In this document: piece by piece, positions 35,983-43,186 of the stretch | How positions within the stretch are numbered: the stretch's first letter is position 1 | How the letters are laid out: every line of letters begins with the position of its first letter | From: Rodentibacter caecimuris | Lineage (GTDB): Bacteria > Pseudomonadota > Gammaproteobacteria > Enterobacterales > Pasteurellaceae | Direction of reading: 5' to 3' | Assembly (NCBI GenBank): GCA_001998905.1 | Contig: MLAA01000004.1 | Coordinates: 44,256 to 108,255, forward strand | Length of the DNA: 64,000 bases | The notes under the pieces: generated by a model | What the model saw: only the letters and a program-made list of their open reading frames with translations | The model's database searches: none | What the model was told of the DNA's origin: nothing | Made by a program: the position numbers and the translations under genes

Positions 35983-36199
35983 ACATAGCCTTGTATTTGT
36001 ATTTTCCCCAGCCTAAAGCTAGAATTCTTACCAGCTCCTATTTACAAGGAAACAGGTTATTCTTGGTGAGGTCTTGTTGTTAAACACTAATCTGCTTTAC
36101 CTCACGCTCTAGATAGAGCATATCTCTGTAAGCAAAAGGATTATATCATATTTGTGTCTTATATAACCGTTCTAAAAGAAGGGGTAGTACATCTAGGTA
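35983..36199 (-). promoter_or_regulatory. promoter and structured leader of the barrel/C39 operon
   Basis: A perfect minus-strand TATAAT at 36140-36145 predicts a start near 36133 and a leader of about 150 nt. The leader can form two adjacent hairpins: GCTCTA/TAGAGC (36106-36119) and GTGAGGT/ACCTCAC (36066-36105, 26-nt loop). A 13-codon mini-ORF from ATG 36121 overlaps the first. This may be attenuation or an unrelated small RNA; I could not assign it to a known family. Confidence 0.45.
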
Positions 36200-36377
36200 A
36201 AAACATATTTACGTTTTAGTGTAAATATTTAAAGAATGCTAAACATAAAGAAATAAATATGTTTTTATTTTTGTAAATATTTATTGTTTTATGTTTTTAT
36301 GTTTTGTATAATAATTCTTGTGGTAACACGAAAAAAGAAACCTCTGATAGCGGTCACTATCAGAGGTAGGTACATAA
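36200..36377 (+). repeat. long direct repeat, copy 2
   Basis: Partner of the repeat at 32918-33087, about 8 bp longer because of an extra TTTTATG unit. Same hairpin CCTCTGATAG/CTATCAGAGG at 36341-36366. It lies directly upstream of the small ORF and parA, so the AT-rich words may be partition or operator sites of the parA region and this is likely the original copy. Confidence 0.8.
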
Positions 36378-36404
36378 CTCATATCCCCGCAAGGAGTACA
36401 AATT

Positions 36405-36533
36405 ATGAAGTTTGATCATATCATTATATCTCTTCTTATCGCAAGGCAAACTAGAAAACCGGTAAGTATTCCAGCAATAAAAAGCAAAGAATTTGCTGAA
36501 TTGAATTCATGTCATTATTGCGTATTGCTTTAG
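36405..36533 (+). CDS. possible 42-aa small protein upstream of parA
   Basis: ATG at 36405 with AAGGAG 10 nt upstream, ending TAG 36533. Sequence MKFDHIIISLLIARQTRKPV, then a CHYC pair near the end. No family is recognised. Good ribosome site and position between repeat copy 2 and parA favour translation, perhaps as a leader peptide. Confidence 0.4.
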   Translation: MKFDHIIISLLIARQTRKPVSIPAIKSKEFAELNSCHYCVLL

Positions 36534-36564
36534 CTCAATCTTAACTCAAAGGAAATCCTTTATT

Positions 36565-37206
36565 ATGAAAGTCATATCCGTATTAAGTCAGAAAGGTGGG
36601 AGTGGTAAAACTACACTCTCTATCAACATTGCCCGTTGCCTACAACTAAAAGGTTTTGAAGTTGCATTAATTGATACTGATCCGCAAGCCTCAGCGCGTG
36701 AATGGAATGCTCGTGCTGGCGACGATTTTTTCCCAGTGTTTACGTGTGATAAGGGGATCTCGGAAAAAGAAATCCGGGTGCTTGGTCGTCAGGCTGATTT
36801 TCTAATTATTGATGGCGCGCCTCGCATTGAAAAAAACATGACAGATTCTATCAAATTTGCTGATTACATCTTAATACCACTAAAGCCCTCTCAACTTGAT
36901 ATATGGGCGTGTCAAGATTCGATTGAATTAGTTCAAGCACGTATGCAAGTTAATGACAAGCTCAAAGCAGGTTTAGTTATCAGTCAAACCAATAAGCAGA
37001 CAAATTTAGCCAAAGATGTTATTGAGTTTATCGGAGAAAAATTTGAAATTCCGTTATTAGAAGGGAGTACGGCGGTACGGGTCAGTTATGCTGAAGTATT
37101 AAGTTCAGGCAATACGGTTTTTGAAAGTCAGTCTAAAGAAGCGAAAGCAGAGATTAATCAGATTACTAATGAAATTTTAAATGCACTAGGAGTTCAATAT
37201 GAGTAA
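36565..37206 (+). CDS. parA: ParA-family partition ATPase
   Basis: 213-aa ParA/MinD-type ATPase of the short plasmid class. Deviant Walker A KGGSGKTT (10-17) with the signature Lys10, IDTDPQASAREWN, and FLIIDGAPRIEKNM. It segregates plasmid or island DNA together with a small DNA-binding partner. The ribosome site is AAAGGAA. It overlaps the next gene by 8 nt, typical of parA plus ribbon-helix-helix pairs. Its presence implies an ancestor that replicated or circularised. Confidence 0.92.
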   Translation: MKVISVLSQKGGSGKTTLSINIARCLQLKGFEVALIDTDPQASAREWNARAGDDFFPVFTCDKGISEKEIRVLGRQADFLIIDGAPRIEKNMTDSIKFADYILIPLKPSQLDIWACQDSIELVQARMQVNDKLKAGLVISQTNKQTNLAKDVIEFIGEKFEIPLLEGSTAVRVSYAEVLSSGNTVFESQSKEAKAEINQITNEILNALGVQYE

Positions 37207-37438
37207 ATTAACAAAAGGCACAGTAACAAAATCCGGGCTTTCTATGGGAACCATTGAAAAGGCGACTATGCCACAACTTAAAGAGGAAGTAGCTGTTGCT
37301 GAACAGCGTACAACAATTATGATTCCGGTAGAAGTTTATAAGGCTGCGAAAAAATATGCCTTGCTCAATGATATTAAACTAAAAGAGTATTTCAATGAGT
37401 TACTCACTCGTGATTTAACTGAGAAAGGGATGTTATAA
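37199..37438 (+). CDS. small ParA-partner protein, probably ribbon-helix-helix
   Basis: 79 aa. The C-terminal half RTTIMIPVEVYKAAKKYALLNDIKLKEYFNELL has a beta-strand then two helices, the ribbon-helix-helix pattern of ParG/omega-like centromere-binding proteins; the N-terminal part is flexible. Overlaps parA by 8 nt. It would bind repeats near parA, possibly those at 36200-36377. Confidence 0.7.
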   Translation: MSKLTKGTVTKSGLSMGTIEKATMPQLKEEVAVAEQRTTIMIPVEVYKAAKKYALLNDIKLKEYFNELLTRDLTEKGML

Positions 37439-37478
37439 ATATTTACATAAAAGCATAATTATGCATAAGAGAATAAAT

Positions 37479-38309
37479 ATGAGTACTGTAGATGAATTAA
37501 AGAAAGTATTAGATTCAAAGCGTCCGCTTGACCCTGTTACGGCAAAATCTTTACAAAATGATTTTATGCTGCGTTATAACCAGGCGTCTAATGCGATTGA
37601 AGGCAACCAACTCACTTTAATTGAAACCCGGGTATTATTGGAAAATGGGATTACGGCCAAGGGGAAACCGTTTAAAGATCACCTGGATGTAATCAACCAC
37701 CGGGAAGCCATTAATTACCTTTTGGATATAGTGAAGGCTAAAGAATCTTTATCTGAACGTCATATTAAAGAATTTAATGCGTTATTACTTAAAGGCACAG
37801 AGAAAGAAATTTATGCCGGAAAATATCGCAGCGTACCGGTTACGATTCAAGGGGCAGAACATATCCCACCACAACCTTATTTGTTACAAAATGCTATGGA
37901 ACGATTGATAGAACAAAATCGCCGGGATAAAGAAAATCAATCGCCGGCACTTGAGCGAATTGCGAAGCTACACGCTGATTTTGTCGGAATTCATCCTTTT
38001 GTTGATGGCAATGGTCGCACCGGGCGTTTAATTATGAATCTTGAGCTGATGAATGCCGGATACAGTATCGCCATTATTGAGCCGACGGATAGGGAAAACT
38101 ATTACAATGCGTTAGCGAGCGCAGATAAGGGCGATTATCAAGCCATTACCCGGTTACTCAAGGATTCTGTACAGCGCTCAATAGAACGTGAATTACAAGT
38201 GGTTTATCCAGAATGGCAAAAAGATTATCCTAAACTTGCTTACAATGTAGCTAAACAGAAAGGTATTAGCGAAAAAAAGTCTGAAATTGCCTTAGAGCAT
38301 GCGAGATAA
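37479..38309 (+). CDS. Fic-domain protein (class II, self-inhibited)
   Basis: 276 aa from ATG 37479 (AAGAG upstream; ATG 37461 also in frame). The catalytic motif HPFVDGNGRTGR (172-183, His172) is complete, so it should AMP-ylate a target protein. The inhibitory helix motif [S/T]xxxE[G/N] lies N-terminal to it as SNAIEG (37-42), which makes it class II. Target unknown; Fic genes are common next to conjugation and partition loci. The gene ends 21 bp before the right edge of the island, on the same strand as parA and ssb. Some relatives have a further C-terminal domain that is absent here. Confidence 0.9.
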   Translation: MSTVDELKKVLDSKRPLDPVTAKSLQNDFMLRYNQASNAIEGNQLTLIETRVLLENGITAKGKPFKDHLDVINHREAINYLLDIVKAKESLSERHIKEFNALLLKGTEKEIYAGKYRSVPVTIQGAEHIPPQPYLLQNAMERLIEQNRRDKENQSPALERIAKLHADFVGIHPFVDGNGRTGRLIMNLELMNAGYSIAIIEPTDRENYYNALASADKGDYQAITRLLKDSVQRSIERELQVVYPEWQKDYPKLAYNVAKQKGISEKKSEIALEHAR

Positions 38310-38327
38310 TAAGTTATATAAAAAAAT

Positions 38328-38339
38328 TCCAAAAACGGA
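38328..38339 (+). repeat. right island junction motif
   Basis: TCCAAAAACGGA, counterpart of TCCATTTTTGGA at the left edge. The shared CCA is the codon at which the interrupted gene rejoins in frame. Confidence 0.5.
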
Positions 38340-39171
38340 TGGTATTTCGGAGTATTACACCGATTACGATGCTATGTTAAAAGCGGATTTGGACACACTA
38401 TATATCGCTTTACCGAATCATCTACACTTTAGTTTTGCAGAACAAGCTCTACTAGCTAATAAACATATTATTTTGGAAAAACCGATTACAGCCAACAGTA
38501 AACAGTTTCATCACTTACGCGCCCTTGCGAAACAGAAAAAGAAAATATTAATTGAAGCGGTAACTGTCCATTATTTACCTGCTTATCGACAACTCAAACA
38601 ACACATCAAGCGATTGGGAGATATCAAAATAGTTAGCTTAAATTACAGTCAATATTCTTCCCGCTATGATCGTTTTAAAACAGGAGAAACACCTTCTGTC
38701 TTTGATCCAAAGCAATCAGGCGGTGCATTAATGGATCTCAACGTTTATAATCTACATTTTGCCGTAGGGTTATTTGGCAAACCACTATCCTGCCACTATT
38801 CAGCAAATATTGAACGCCATATTGACACTAGCGGAATCTTATTACTTGGCTTCCCAAATTTTCAAGCCGTTTGCATCGGTGCTAAAGACTGCCAAGCACC
38901 AATAGTACTTTCGATTCAAGGAGATAAAGGTAGTATCACGGTACCAATGCCAGCTAATTCAATGGATTGTTTTAGCGTACATCTCAATAGTGGTACAAAT
39001 GAACAGTACTATTTAAAAATATCTCACCGAATGCTACCGGAATTTGAGCATTTCGTACAAATTATTGATCAACAAGATTACTCTACAGTAGAAAAAATGT
39101 TGGATATCAGTGAGAATGTTATAGAAATTCTTGATCTAGCACGACGCCAGCAAGGAATTTTAGTAAATTAG
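38332..39171 (+). pseudogene. 3' part of the Gfo/Idh/MocA oxidoreductase gene
   Basis: Codons 46-324 of the gene that starts at 16529. Remaining features: DLDTLYIALPNHLHFSFAEQALLANKHIILEKPITAN, the conserved EKP turn of the nucleotide domain, and the C-terminal substrate domain with GGALMDLNVYNLHFA. An ATG at 38299 opens an in-frame run that includes 33 bp of island DNA, but the product would lack the Rossmann loop and be inactive. Substrate of the family member unknown. Confidence 0.85.
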
Positions 39172-39288
39172 CCCCATAAACTGTAATCAAATTCCACTTC
39201 GTTTTTTATATAGTAAATATAACATTGTTTTTCTCAAACATTATTTGGGAAAACTTTTCTCGATCTTTAAAACAAGGAAAACAATAAA

Positions 39289-40395
39289 ATGATGCATAAA
39301 ATTTTTATTCCTCTATTCGTGCTCACCTGCCTCATTGCATTAATCTGCTACGTTTTTATGCAGACCAAAGCATTTGGTCAATTGCCTAGAGCAGAACGTT
39401 TAATCAGAGTAAAACAGTCTCCAAATTATAAAAACGACCAATTCGTCAACCTATCGCCTACAAAAATCCGTACTGGTAATAAATCCGAATGGCAGATTTT
39501 TTACGATTTTCTCTTTGAAAAAATTGACAACATACGACCAAATCATCCTTTACCAAGTATTAAAACTAATCTTAACAAGATTTCCTCTGATCGCAATTTC
39601 TTTGTTTGGTTTGGGCATTCTTCCTATTTATTACAAATTGACGGCGCAACATTTTTAGTTGATCCAGTACTGGTAGGCGGTTCTCCACTCCCCTTTATTA
39701 ATAAAATGTTCGACGGTTCAAACATTTATTCCCCCGAAGAAATGCCCGAGATCGATTACCTAATCATTACCCACGATCATTGGGATCATTTAGACTATAA
39801 AGCAGTTACCCGCCTGCAACCGAAAGTGAAAAAAGTTATTACTGCCCTAGGTGTGGGCGCTCATTTAGAATATTGGGGCTACCCGACCAATAAAATTATT
39901 GAGCTGGATTGGGAACAACAGCAGGAGTTCGATGACGTTATCATCACTGCCCTACCAGCCCGCCACTTTTCCGGACGAACACTCACCCGTAATCAAACCC
40001 TATGGGCAAGTTTTATGTTAGAAACTTCAAATGAGACCGTTTATATTGGAGGAGATAGCGGCTACGATCCTGTTTACCAAAGCATCGGAAAACAATTCCC
40101 GAATATTAGCCTTGCGATGATGGAAAATGGGCAATATGACAACAACTGGGCAAATATTCATATTCAACCACACGAATTAGTACGAGCAATTAAAGAGCTC
40201 AACCCAAAGAAAGTGATTTCTGTTCATAATGCAAAATTTGCCTTGGCAAGGCATAGTTGGAAAGCTCCCCTTGAACAACTTTCTCAAGCAGCAGAACGAG
40301 AAAATATTCCCCTCTTTACGCCAATGATCGGAGAAGTATTTTATTTTAGTGAAAACAACCAACAATTCGGTAAGTGGTGGGACAAAGTAGACTAA
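39289..40395 (+). CDS. MBL-fold metallo-hydrolase, NAPE-PLD-like
   Basis: 368 aa with an N-terminal membrane anchor (IFIPLFVLTCLIALICYVFM). The metallo-beta-lactamase motif HxHxDH appears as THDHWDHLD, with later ligands in ALPARHFSG, YIGGDSGYD, and ENGQYDNNWANIHIQP. These match the NAPE-PLD/RomA-like branch acting on N-acyl lipids or related phosphodiesters; substrate here unknown. AAGGAAAACAATAAA precedes the start. It lies 117 bp after the interrupted oxidoreductase on the same strand. Confidence 0.85.
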   Translation: MMHKIFIPLFVLTCLIALICYVFMQTKAFGQLPRAERLIRVKQSPNYKNDQFVNLSPTKIRTGNKSEWQIFYDFLFEKIDNIRPNHPLPSIKTNLNKISSDRNFFVWFGHSSYLLQIDGATFLVDPVLVGGSPLPFINKMFDGSNIYSPEEMPEIDYLIITHDHWDHLDYKAVTRLQPKVKKVITALGVGAHLEYWGYPTNKIIELDWEQQQEFDDVIITALPARHFSGRTLTRNQTLWASFMLETSNETVYIGGDSGYDPVYQSIGKQFPNISLAMMENGQYDNNWANIHIQPHELVRAIKELNPKKVISVHNAKFALARHSWKAPLEQLSQAAERENIPLFTPMIGEVFYFSENNQQFGKWWDKVD

Positions 40396-40881
40396 TACCA
40401 ATTCTCACTGAACACAATGAAGTGAATTACAGAAGATATAGTCATTTAGATGACAACAAATCAATTATCAAAAGATATTATAATAAAAACGAAGAAAATT
40501 TTATCTCAAATTATTTTTCTATTTTTGAAAAAGAAATTGTTTCAATCAAGCTATCTGAATTAAAAAAATTGAGGATCAAAAAATTGAGGATAGTCTAACT
40601 CATATTAAATCTCTTTAAATTTTAATCTAAAAATTTATCAAAAAAGAGTTGAACGCAAAATTTCACAATATCGCTATTAGTTAGCTATTAAAAATTCAAG
40701 CTATTTCTTCCCTGTAAATACCTTTGACTAACAATGAGTTATCTTTATTTTATAGACTTTTATATACTTACTATCTAATACTTGCTTAAAATTGATAAAC
40801 TAATATCCCCCCCAATAATGCTTAATAGCAGTTTCTACACTCACTATAAAACTTCCCCCAAATCTTACCGCACTTTATATA
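40396..40881. other. gap after the MBL-fold gene
   Basis: Between 40420 and 40600 one plus-strand frame reads like coding DNA (NEVNYRRYSHLDDNKSIIKR) with a short tandem repeat of AAAAAATTGAGGAT, but it has no start of its own and no family. Probably a gene remnant. An uptake sequence is at 40867-40875 near the end of the next gene. Confidence 0.4.
40867..40875 (-). repeat. DNA uptake signal sequence
   Basis: First perfect copy after the island, beyond the acyl-CoA dehydrogenase stop. Confidence 0.9.
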
Positions 40882-41949
40882 TTATTCCTCAAATTGACTT
40901 AACACTAAACGCAACTGCACAGCACTTGGCGTTACTATCGGTAAAAAAGCGGCTTCCCGCCAACGGCGAATAAAATCTGAACCAATACCTTCAATATAGC
41001 CTCTCCCCCCGCCTGCTTGTAATTCTAGTAAAACTGCACTAGCGACAACATCTACAATATCTATTCGCAGTTGAAATAATGCTTTAGGATTTTGTACAAA
41101 TTCGGCGCTTGCCAACCCATTCTGTAGCGCACCTTCAATAAATTCTAATTCCGCTTTAGTACATTTCCATTCGTTATACAAAATATCCCGATTACTACCA
41201 AAACTTTTCTCTACTTCTTGTAAAGCACGCTTCGCTAAACCAAATGCCATACCAAATTGCAATCCTAAGAATGATGGTCTACTCTTAGTTAAATAGTCAA
41301 GTAAGTTGCTAGCAATAATCCACTCTGGATTAAGTTCAATATTATCTAGAATAACCGGATGAGTACGACTCGCCTTTAGTGCAATTAACGGTAATTCAGG
41401 AGAAAGTTGTAAACCTGCTTCTGACGGAATAGCTAGCACAATCGGCGGTTTAAGGTTATCGGCATAATTAGCCGAAAAGATAATTGCAAAACAATCGGCG
41501 CGTAAATTAGTAACCCAAGGTAAACGCCCACGTAAATAATATTTACCGTTTTCCTGATAAACTGACACATTCAGTTCTTCGACACCCGATGTAAATTTTA
41601 CTGCATTGGATAAACCCGTACCGCCAGCTCTCTTGCCGGAAAGCAATTCCCGCACCATTTTTTGATGTAACGGCTGACTGCTTTGCCATAAATTTTCGAG
41701 CAATGTACGATGTCCCCAAGCACAAAATGCGGCAGTAAGCGAATACTTAGCCACTTCTGCAATAGCATTAATCGCATCTTGCAAACTATTCCCCGCCCCA
41801 CCTTGTTCAATAGGTATACCTTGTTTAAATATTCCCCCCTCTGCAAGCCGGTATATGATCTCATCAGCATATTCATTAGATTGATCGAGAGAATCAGCAT
41901 GTTTTTTTAACCAAAAAATCAATTTATCAGAAAGATATCGTGCTGCCAT
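40882..41949 (-). CDS. acyl-CoA dehydrogenase-family flavoprotein
   Basis: 355 aa. N-terminal helical domain with YRLAEGGIFKQGIPIEQGGAG, middle domain with GGTGLSNAVKF and PWVTNLRADCFAII, C-terminal helical bundle with RALQEVEKSFGS and ELQAGGGRGYIEG. This is the ACAD-like fold shared with flavin-dependent monooxygenases; the usual catalytic glutamate is not obvious. I take ATG 41949 (AGGGG site 6 nt upstream), not 41961. It follows the CMD/AhpD-like gene by 25 bp, so the pair is an operon. Substrate unknown. Confidence 0.8.
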   Translation of the reverse strand: MAARYLSDKLIFWLKKHADSLDQSNEYADEIIYRLAEGGIFKQGIPIEQGGAGNSLQDAINAIAEVAKYSLTAAFCAWGHRTLLENLWQSSQPLHQKMVRELLSGKRAGGTGLSNAVKFTSGVEELNVSVYQENGKYYLRGRLPWVTNLRADCFAIIFSANYADNLKPPIVLAIPSEAGLQLSPELPLIALKASRTHPVILDNIELNPEWIIASNLLDYLTKSRPSFLGLQFGMAFGLAKRALQEVEKSFGSNRDILYNEWKCTKAELEFIEGALQNGLASAEFVQNPKALFQLRIDIVDVVASAVLLELQAGGGRGYIEGIGSDFIRRWREAAFLPIVTPSAVQLRLVLSQFEE

Positions 41950-41974
41950 ATTGCCCCTCATTTTTTATTATTAT

Positions 41975-42517
41975 TTAAGCAAAAGGCTGTAATTCAGGAT
42001 TAATCGGTGTCTCAGCAATATTATTCACATAATTGCACAAGGTCGCCAAACTGACACCAAGAATTACATCAAGCGCATTTTGTTGATCATAGCCAGCCGC
42101 ATAAAATGCCTTAAGTTGTGCCTCCGTCAACTTAGCTTTTTGTAAAATTACTGCTAAAGTAAAACGAGCCAATGTATCCAATTTCGGATCTTCAATACGT
42201 ACTGTGGAACGAATTTGTTGTACTAAAGGCTCTTGTAATTTCAAAACTTTTAGAGCAATCTTCGTGTGTCCAGCGACACAAAATCCACAGCCATTTACAA
42301 CCGCAGCCGTAATTTGTACTACTTCACGTTCTGTTGCCGTCAAGCTATTTCGTCCATTGATCAAACCTACTGTTCGATAGGTTTCTAATGCAGTCGGTGC
42401 ATTGGCAAGTACAGCTATTAAATTAGGAATAAATCCATTCGTATTTTTTACCGCACTTAGTACCTCTTTTGCTGCCTCAGGCGCTGTTTCTATTGTATGA
42501 ATTTGAAATGTAGACAT
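41975..42517 (-). CDS. carboxymuconolactone decarboxylase/AhpD-family protein
   Basis: 180 aa from the ATG at 42517, chosen because GGGAG lies 7 nt upstream; in-frame starts further up are less likely. AhpD-like core with CGFCVAGH (Cys77, Cys80, His84), the redox-active CxxC and proton-relay histidine of peroxidase-type members. Probably a thiol-dependent (per)oxidase acting with the flavoprotein encoded downstream. An uptake sequence lies at 42450-42458. Confidence 0.85.
   Translation of the reverse strand: MSTFQIHTIETAPEAAKEVLSAVKNTNGFIPNLIAVLANAPTALETYRTVGLINGRNSLTATEREVVQITAAVVNGCGFCVAGHTKIALKVLKLQEPLVQQIRSTVRIEDPKLDTLARFTLAVILQKAKLTEAQLKAFYAAGYDQQNALDVILGVSLATLCNYVNNIAETPINPELQPFA
42450..42458 (-). 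repeat. DNA uptake signal sequence
   Basis: Inside the AhpD-like gene. Confidence 0.9.
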
Positions 42518-43186
42518 TGTCATCTCCCTATTTACATTGTGATGTGTATTAGTCGATAACAAAGATATTACTAAGAGTTCTTAAAAATTATAAATATGAA
42601 AACCTTATTTTATATTCCAATATAGAATAATAAACTAGAGAGGTATTAGGAGGATATATTAACAAATGTCATATGCGCCTATAACAGGGAATAATTTAGT
42701 ATAAATTCTCTTTCATCATGTTTAAGGAACAAATAATTATTCTTGGATACACAACAATGATTAAGCGATAATACTATATTCCCTAAGCGAAAGCATAAAT
42801 GAAAAATGGGACTTTCTTAACAAAGCACACAATGCAGCTATTCACTTTCCGAGCGCAAGAATTGAATTTCCCAGCATCAATTACCGATATTGAAGAGTAA
42901 TACCTTGTTACTCTTGCAGATATTGATGCCTTTAACAGCTAAATGACTGACTAGTGCCTTTTATCTTGCCGACTTAAACCCAGGAATATTTACTGGCAAA
43001 CAAAAGATTTATCTATCACTTTTTGTTTTCAGAGCTAAAAATGGACGTATTGTTCCTTTTTTTCATTATTTTAAAGTCGTCTATCAACTTGTCTTTCAGA
43101 TATTGTAGAAAATTAATTTAATCATAGCTTTCACCCCAAATTAGATTTATTCCCTAAAATTAGTCAATTAACGATAAATAAATTTC
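42518..43186. other. gap with decayed coding-like sequence
   Basis: No intact gene. From about 42800 to 43110 pieces of frame (QLFTFRAQELNFPASITDIEE; ADLNPGIFTGKQKIYLSLFVF) look like a degraded short gene on the plus strand, broken by stops and shifts. Not identified. Confidence 0.4.

Larger units (their letters stand above)
16661..38331. mobile_element. composite genomic island inserted in an oxidoreductase gene
   Basis: About 21.7 kb bounded by the two halves of one chromosomal gene. Contents from left to right: ssb; a four-gene tyrosine-recombinase module; an XRE regulator; an interrupted orphan gene; a DUF805 protein; a type II CBASS operon; remains of a type IV secretion and coupling locus; a toxin-antitoxin pair; a C39-peptidase/barrel cassette between direct repeats; parA, a partner gene and fic. 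It contains no perfect uptake sequence that I can find. Outer genes are plasmid/ICE-like; the recombinase module may be the mover or a later nested insertion. Confidence 0.8.

Noticed and set aside
36066..36133. Type I (hok/ldr-like) toxin mRNA
   Set aside because: The 13-codon mini-ORF lacks a hydrophobic segment, and I see no antisense promoter I can trust.
40374..40598. 74-aa ORF after the MBL-fold gene
   Set aside because: It begins inside the preceding gene, lacks a ribosome site and shows no recognisable domain.
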